Assembly: GCA_027625915.1 (NCBI GenBank)
Contig: JANTQA010000012.1
Span: 4,052,501 to 4,116,500 of the forward strand
DNA length: 64,000 bases
From: Anaeramoeba flamelloides
Lineage: Eukaryota; Metamonada; Anaeramoebidae
Direction of reading: 5' to 3'
Shown here piece by piece: positions 61,881-64,000 of this stretch (positions are counted from its first letter, which is position 1; each line of letters starts with the position of its first letter). The notes beneath the pieces are model-generated. The model saw only the letters and a program-made list of their open reading frames with translations. It did no database searches and was not told the DNA's origin. The position numbers and the translations under genes are program-made.

Positions 61881-62621
61881 TAAAAGATTACCCATTTCTT
61901 TTACTGAGAATACTCTCTTATTTGAAATAGATAGAGAGAAAAATAAATAAAATTTACTGTTCTTCTTCTTTTTTTGAAAATATATAGGGTAATGGAAATA
62001 GGTATATCTTTTTTCCTTCTTTTTAAAATCATTATTATTATTCTTTTATTATATTTTTTTGAAGAAACTCTCCATGAATATTTCTACATAAATATTCTAT
62101 TATTTCTTTAAAAATAGAATATGGTCGTAGAAAGAATTGTTAATCCATATAATTAACAATTTTTTCTGAAAGACCTATATTGTTAAATGTGTTTTAATTT
62201 TTTCTTATTTTTACTTGTTTTATTTTGTGTTATTTTGAGAGAGAAACAGTGAGAGAGACAAAGAGAAAAGAAAAAAAAATGAGTATTGCTTGATAGTTAA
62301 TTCCCATTTTTACAATCTGAGTGGATCATTTTTAATTTGGCTTTTTAAAGTTAGAGAGTATATTTAAATCGTAAAAAAGATCAGGTTTTTTTGATGCAAG
62401 AAACCCGTGATGATTTTTCTTTTTCATTTTCCCGTTCCTGAACAAGGTGTTCGAGTTCACGTATCTCAAAATTTCTTTTTCATTTTTCAGAAAAAAAATG
62501 ACCAAAAATGATTTTTTGATCCAAATTGGAGAATATTTCCAAGATCATTCTTTCCCTACTCGAATGATTTTAGGTCAAATGCTTTCAAGACTATTTGTTG
62601 AATTGCAAACGTAGTCCTTAA

Positions 62622-63577
62622 AAAATGTAAGTGATTTTCAATCTGTAAGAAATAAAATGAAATATATTTTAAAAATGTCAGATTTTCTTTATGTTCTCAT
62701 CAACCTTACTTTGAGAATTTTTAACAAAGTCAATTATGAAATGTAAAATCATAAGTTTCTTATAACGTCTCTTTACTGCTATATTTGAAAAATCATAAAG
62801 AAATTTTCTAGTTTACTGTTCTTGAATGACATTTTTTCTTTGATAAAGCATTTTATTTAATTAAAATCAAAAAAAAACAAAAATAAATATGTTTAATTTT
62901 GGAAATCTTGTTGAAAATGATATGTTTCGAAATCAGAGTTTCCAAATTCAAAAAAGGAAAACAAAGTGAAAATTTAGTGAAATATAACTGTGTCTAACCG
63001 TTGACACATATTCATTTCTTAATTTACAAGGCAAAGAAAGTTTTCTATTTAAAAATATTTGATTAAAAACTATAAATTCATTCTGAATGAAAACCCAATT
63101 ATCTATCACTCAAAAAATTAATTTTTTTGTTTTATATTCATCAATTATTTGTCTCTCTAAGGAATTCTTGCCTTTTTAGTTGTTTACTCTTGCCCAATGA
63201 GTATTTTATACAATTTTTCAATTTTATGATCTCACTATTTTACTAATAATCCTTCCTGTGTCAAATATGAAATCTTTTTTTTTGATTATTTTGATCACAT
63301 GTTGGCTATACTTTTAAATTTCTGTTCAATTGATGAAGAAAAAAGAAATAATCAATTATGAAAATACTTTTATTACTGATGACAATATGGGAATACTGAA
63401 AATATATACAACTGTTTCTAAATGGACAAAGAAAGGTTGAAAATTTATATTACATTAATGTAATAAGAATTATAACAATTGTAAATATCTTCATTTTCTA
63501 TATTTCCCCCACTTCAAATAATTTTCAAACAGTTTTAAACCACTATCTCATTCAAAAGGTTATTTTGTATTTCTACA
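62622..63577. other. Spacer and likely promoter of the sulfurase-like gene
   Basis: Non-coding and A+T-rich. It links the transposon's right end to the start codon at 63578. No repeat or RNA is supported. Confidence 0.45.
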
Positions 63578-64000
63578 ATGTTTTTGAAAAGGAGTTGTAA
63601 AAAAGATCAGAAGCGTATCCTTAATGCCTTGGGCTCAATTTTCTTCCTTGCATTAATAACAAGTATTGTGATGATTCAAAAAACAACCCCCCCAAATAAC
63701 GATGCTGACTCAACCTTTCCGGAAAGGGAAAGAACGAAAGAAGCAATTGAGTTAGCCTTAAAAAGATCAAGGTTGTATTCTGAATCAAGAGAAAAACAAT
63801 ATATTAAAGATCAGCGTTCCAATTATGGGTATACTAATGGCAAACTCAAGCAAATTAATGACGAAGAACATTTCCATCTTCAGAATAAAGTTTACTTAGA
63901 TTACACGGGCGCAGCACCATATCCTGTTAGTGTACTAACAAACAGTTATTCTGATTTATTTCAAAATTTTTATGCCAACACACATTCCAGATCTCAACCG
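63578..64000 (+). CDS. Class V aminotransferase-fold protein, MoCo-sulfurase-like, 5' part
   Basis: The frame opens with ATG at 63578 and runs 141 codons to the window edge without a stop. Residues about 14-33 (ILNALGSIFFLALITSIVMI) form one hydrophobic segment behind a basic start, a signal anchor. A charged linker follows. From 105 the sequence VYLDYTGAAPYPVSVLTNSY, then FYANTHSRS, matches the start of the PLP-dependent class V fold in molybdenum cofactor sulfurases and cysteine desulfurases (YLDxAGxTxxS... and YGNPHS). The PLP-binding lysine and the rest lie beyond the window. A membrane anchor is not a feature of ordinary MOCOS, so a related branch of the fold is possible. Codon use is clearly less A+T-biased than the flanks, which supports it as a real gene. 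Confidence 0.8.
   Translation, partial: MFLKRSCKKDQKRILNALGSIFFLALITSIVMIQKTTPPNNDADSTFPERERTKEAIELALKRSRLYSESREKQYIKDQRSNYGYTNGKLKQINDEEHFHLQNKVYLDYTGAAPYPVSVLTNSYSDLFQNFYANTHSRSQP

Larger units (their letters stand above)
58390..62617 (+). mobile_element. 4.2-kb DNA transposon, TTAA-flanked, with MULE-like transposase
   Basis: GACTACGTTTGCAATTCAA at 58391-58409 is repeated in inverted orientation at 62598-62616 (19 bp, perfect). TTAA lies directly outside one further base at each end (58386-58389 and 62618-62621). The only gene inside reads toward the right end and is a DDE transposase with several frame breaks. About 540 bp of 5' and 740 bp of 3' non-coding sequence flank the gene. Mutator elements normally make 9-11 bp duplications, which I do not see here; TTAA targets are known from piggyBac and Sola3, so the combination is unusual. 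Confidence 0.8.

Overview
The window is nuclear DNA of a very A+T-rich eukaryotic microbe. The genes have GT-AG spliceosomal introns, and all three stop codons TAA, TGA and TAG end genes, so the standard code applies. Proteins carry long Q, N, K and E-rich runs. The gene set (PH-AGC kinase, PP4R3, NCoR-type corepressor, bZIP factor, eL15) fits an amoeboid protist such as an amoebozoan or an anaeramoebid. I cannot name the species from sequence alone.

Layout. 1-5.3 kb: a LINE 3' end (2.36-3.19 kb) and a 707-bp TA-flanked element (3.6-4.3 kb). 5.3-6.7 kb: a SIP5/DA2-type zinc-finger gene (minus). 8.1-9.1 kb: a second copy of the 707-bp element split by a 255-bp palindromic MITE. 9.3 kb: a tRNA-like locus. 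11.2 kb: a 107-bp LINE stub. 12.1-17.4 kb: PP4R3 in two exons. 17.4-21.1 kb: MITEs. 21.5-22.4 kb: ribosomal protein eL15. 22.4-27.2 kb: long non-coding stretch. 27.2-35.5 kb: an Akt-like kinase (minus) with a 6.6-kb intron holding nested elements. 35.5-43.1 kb: transposon debris including a decayed LINE reverse transcriptase. 43.1-43.9 kb: a bZIP factor. 44-50 kb: a 418-bp palindromic MITE, a LINE 3' end and other elements. 50.5-57.9 kb: an NCoR/SMRT/Snt1-like corepressor (minus) in four exons. 58.4-62.6 kb: a 4.2-kb DNA transposon with a MULE-like DDE transposase, flanked by TTAA. 63.6 kb to the end: the 5' part of a class V aminotransferase-fold gene resembling molybdenum cofactor sulfurase.

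The host genes are housekeeping, signalling and chromatin genes and do not form a cluster or pathway. Akt and PP4R3 are both parts of phospho-signalling, and the NCoR-like protein and the bZIP factor are transcriptional regulators, but nothing here shows that they act together. The main local theme is the mobile DNA: at least five TIR families, one LINE family with perfect target-site duplications, several nested insertions, and three unusually long host introns (2.2, 3.8 and 6.6 kb) that each contain transposon copies while the other introns are 128-279 bp. Exon models were built by eye from reading frames, GT/AG sites, phase agreement and family resemblance; no alignment was run.
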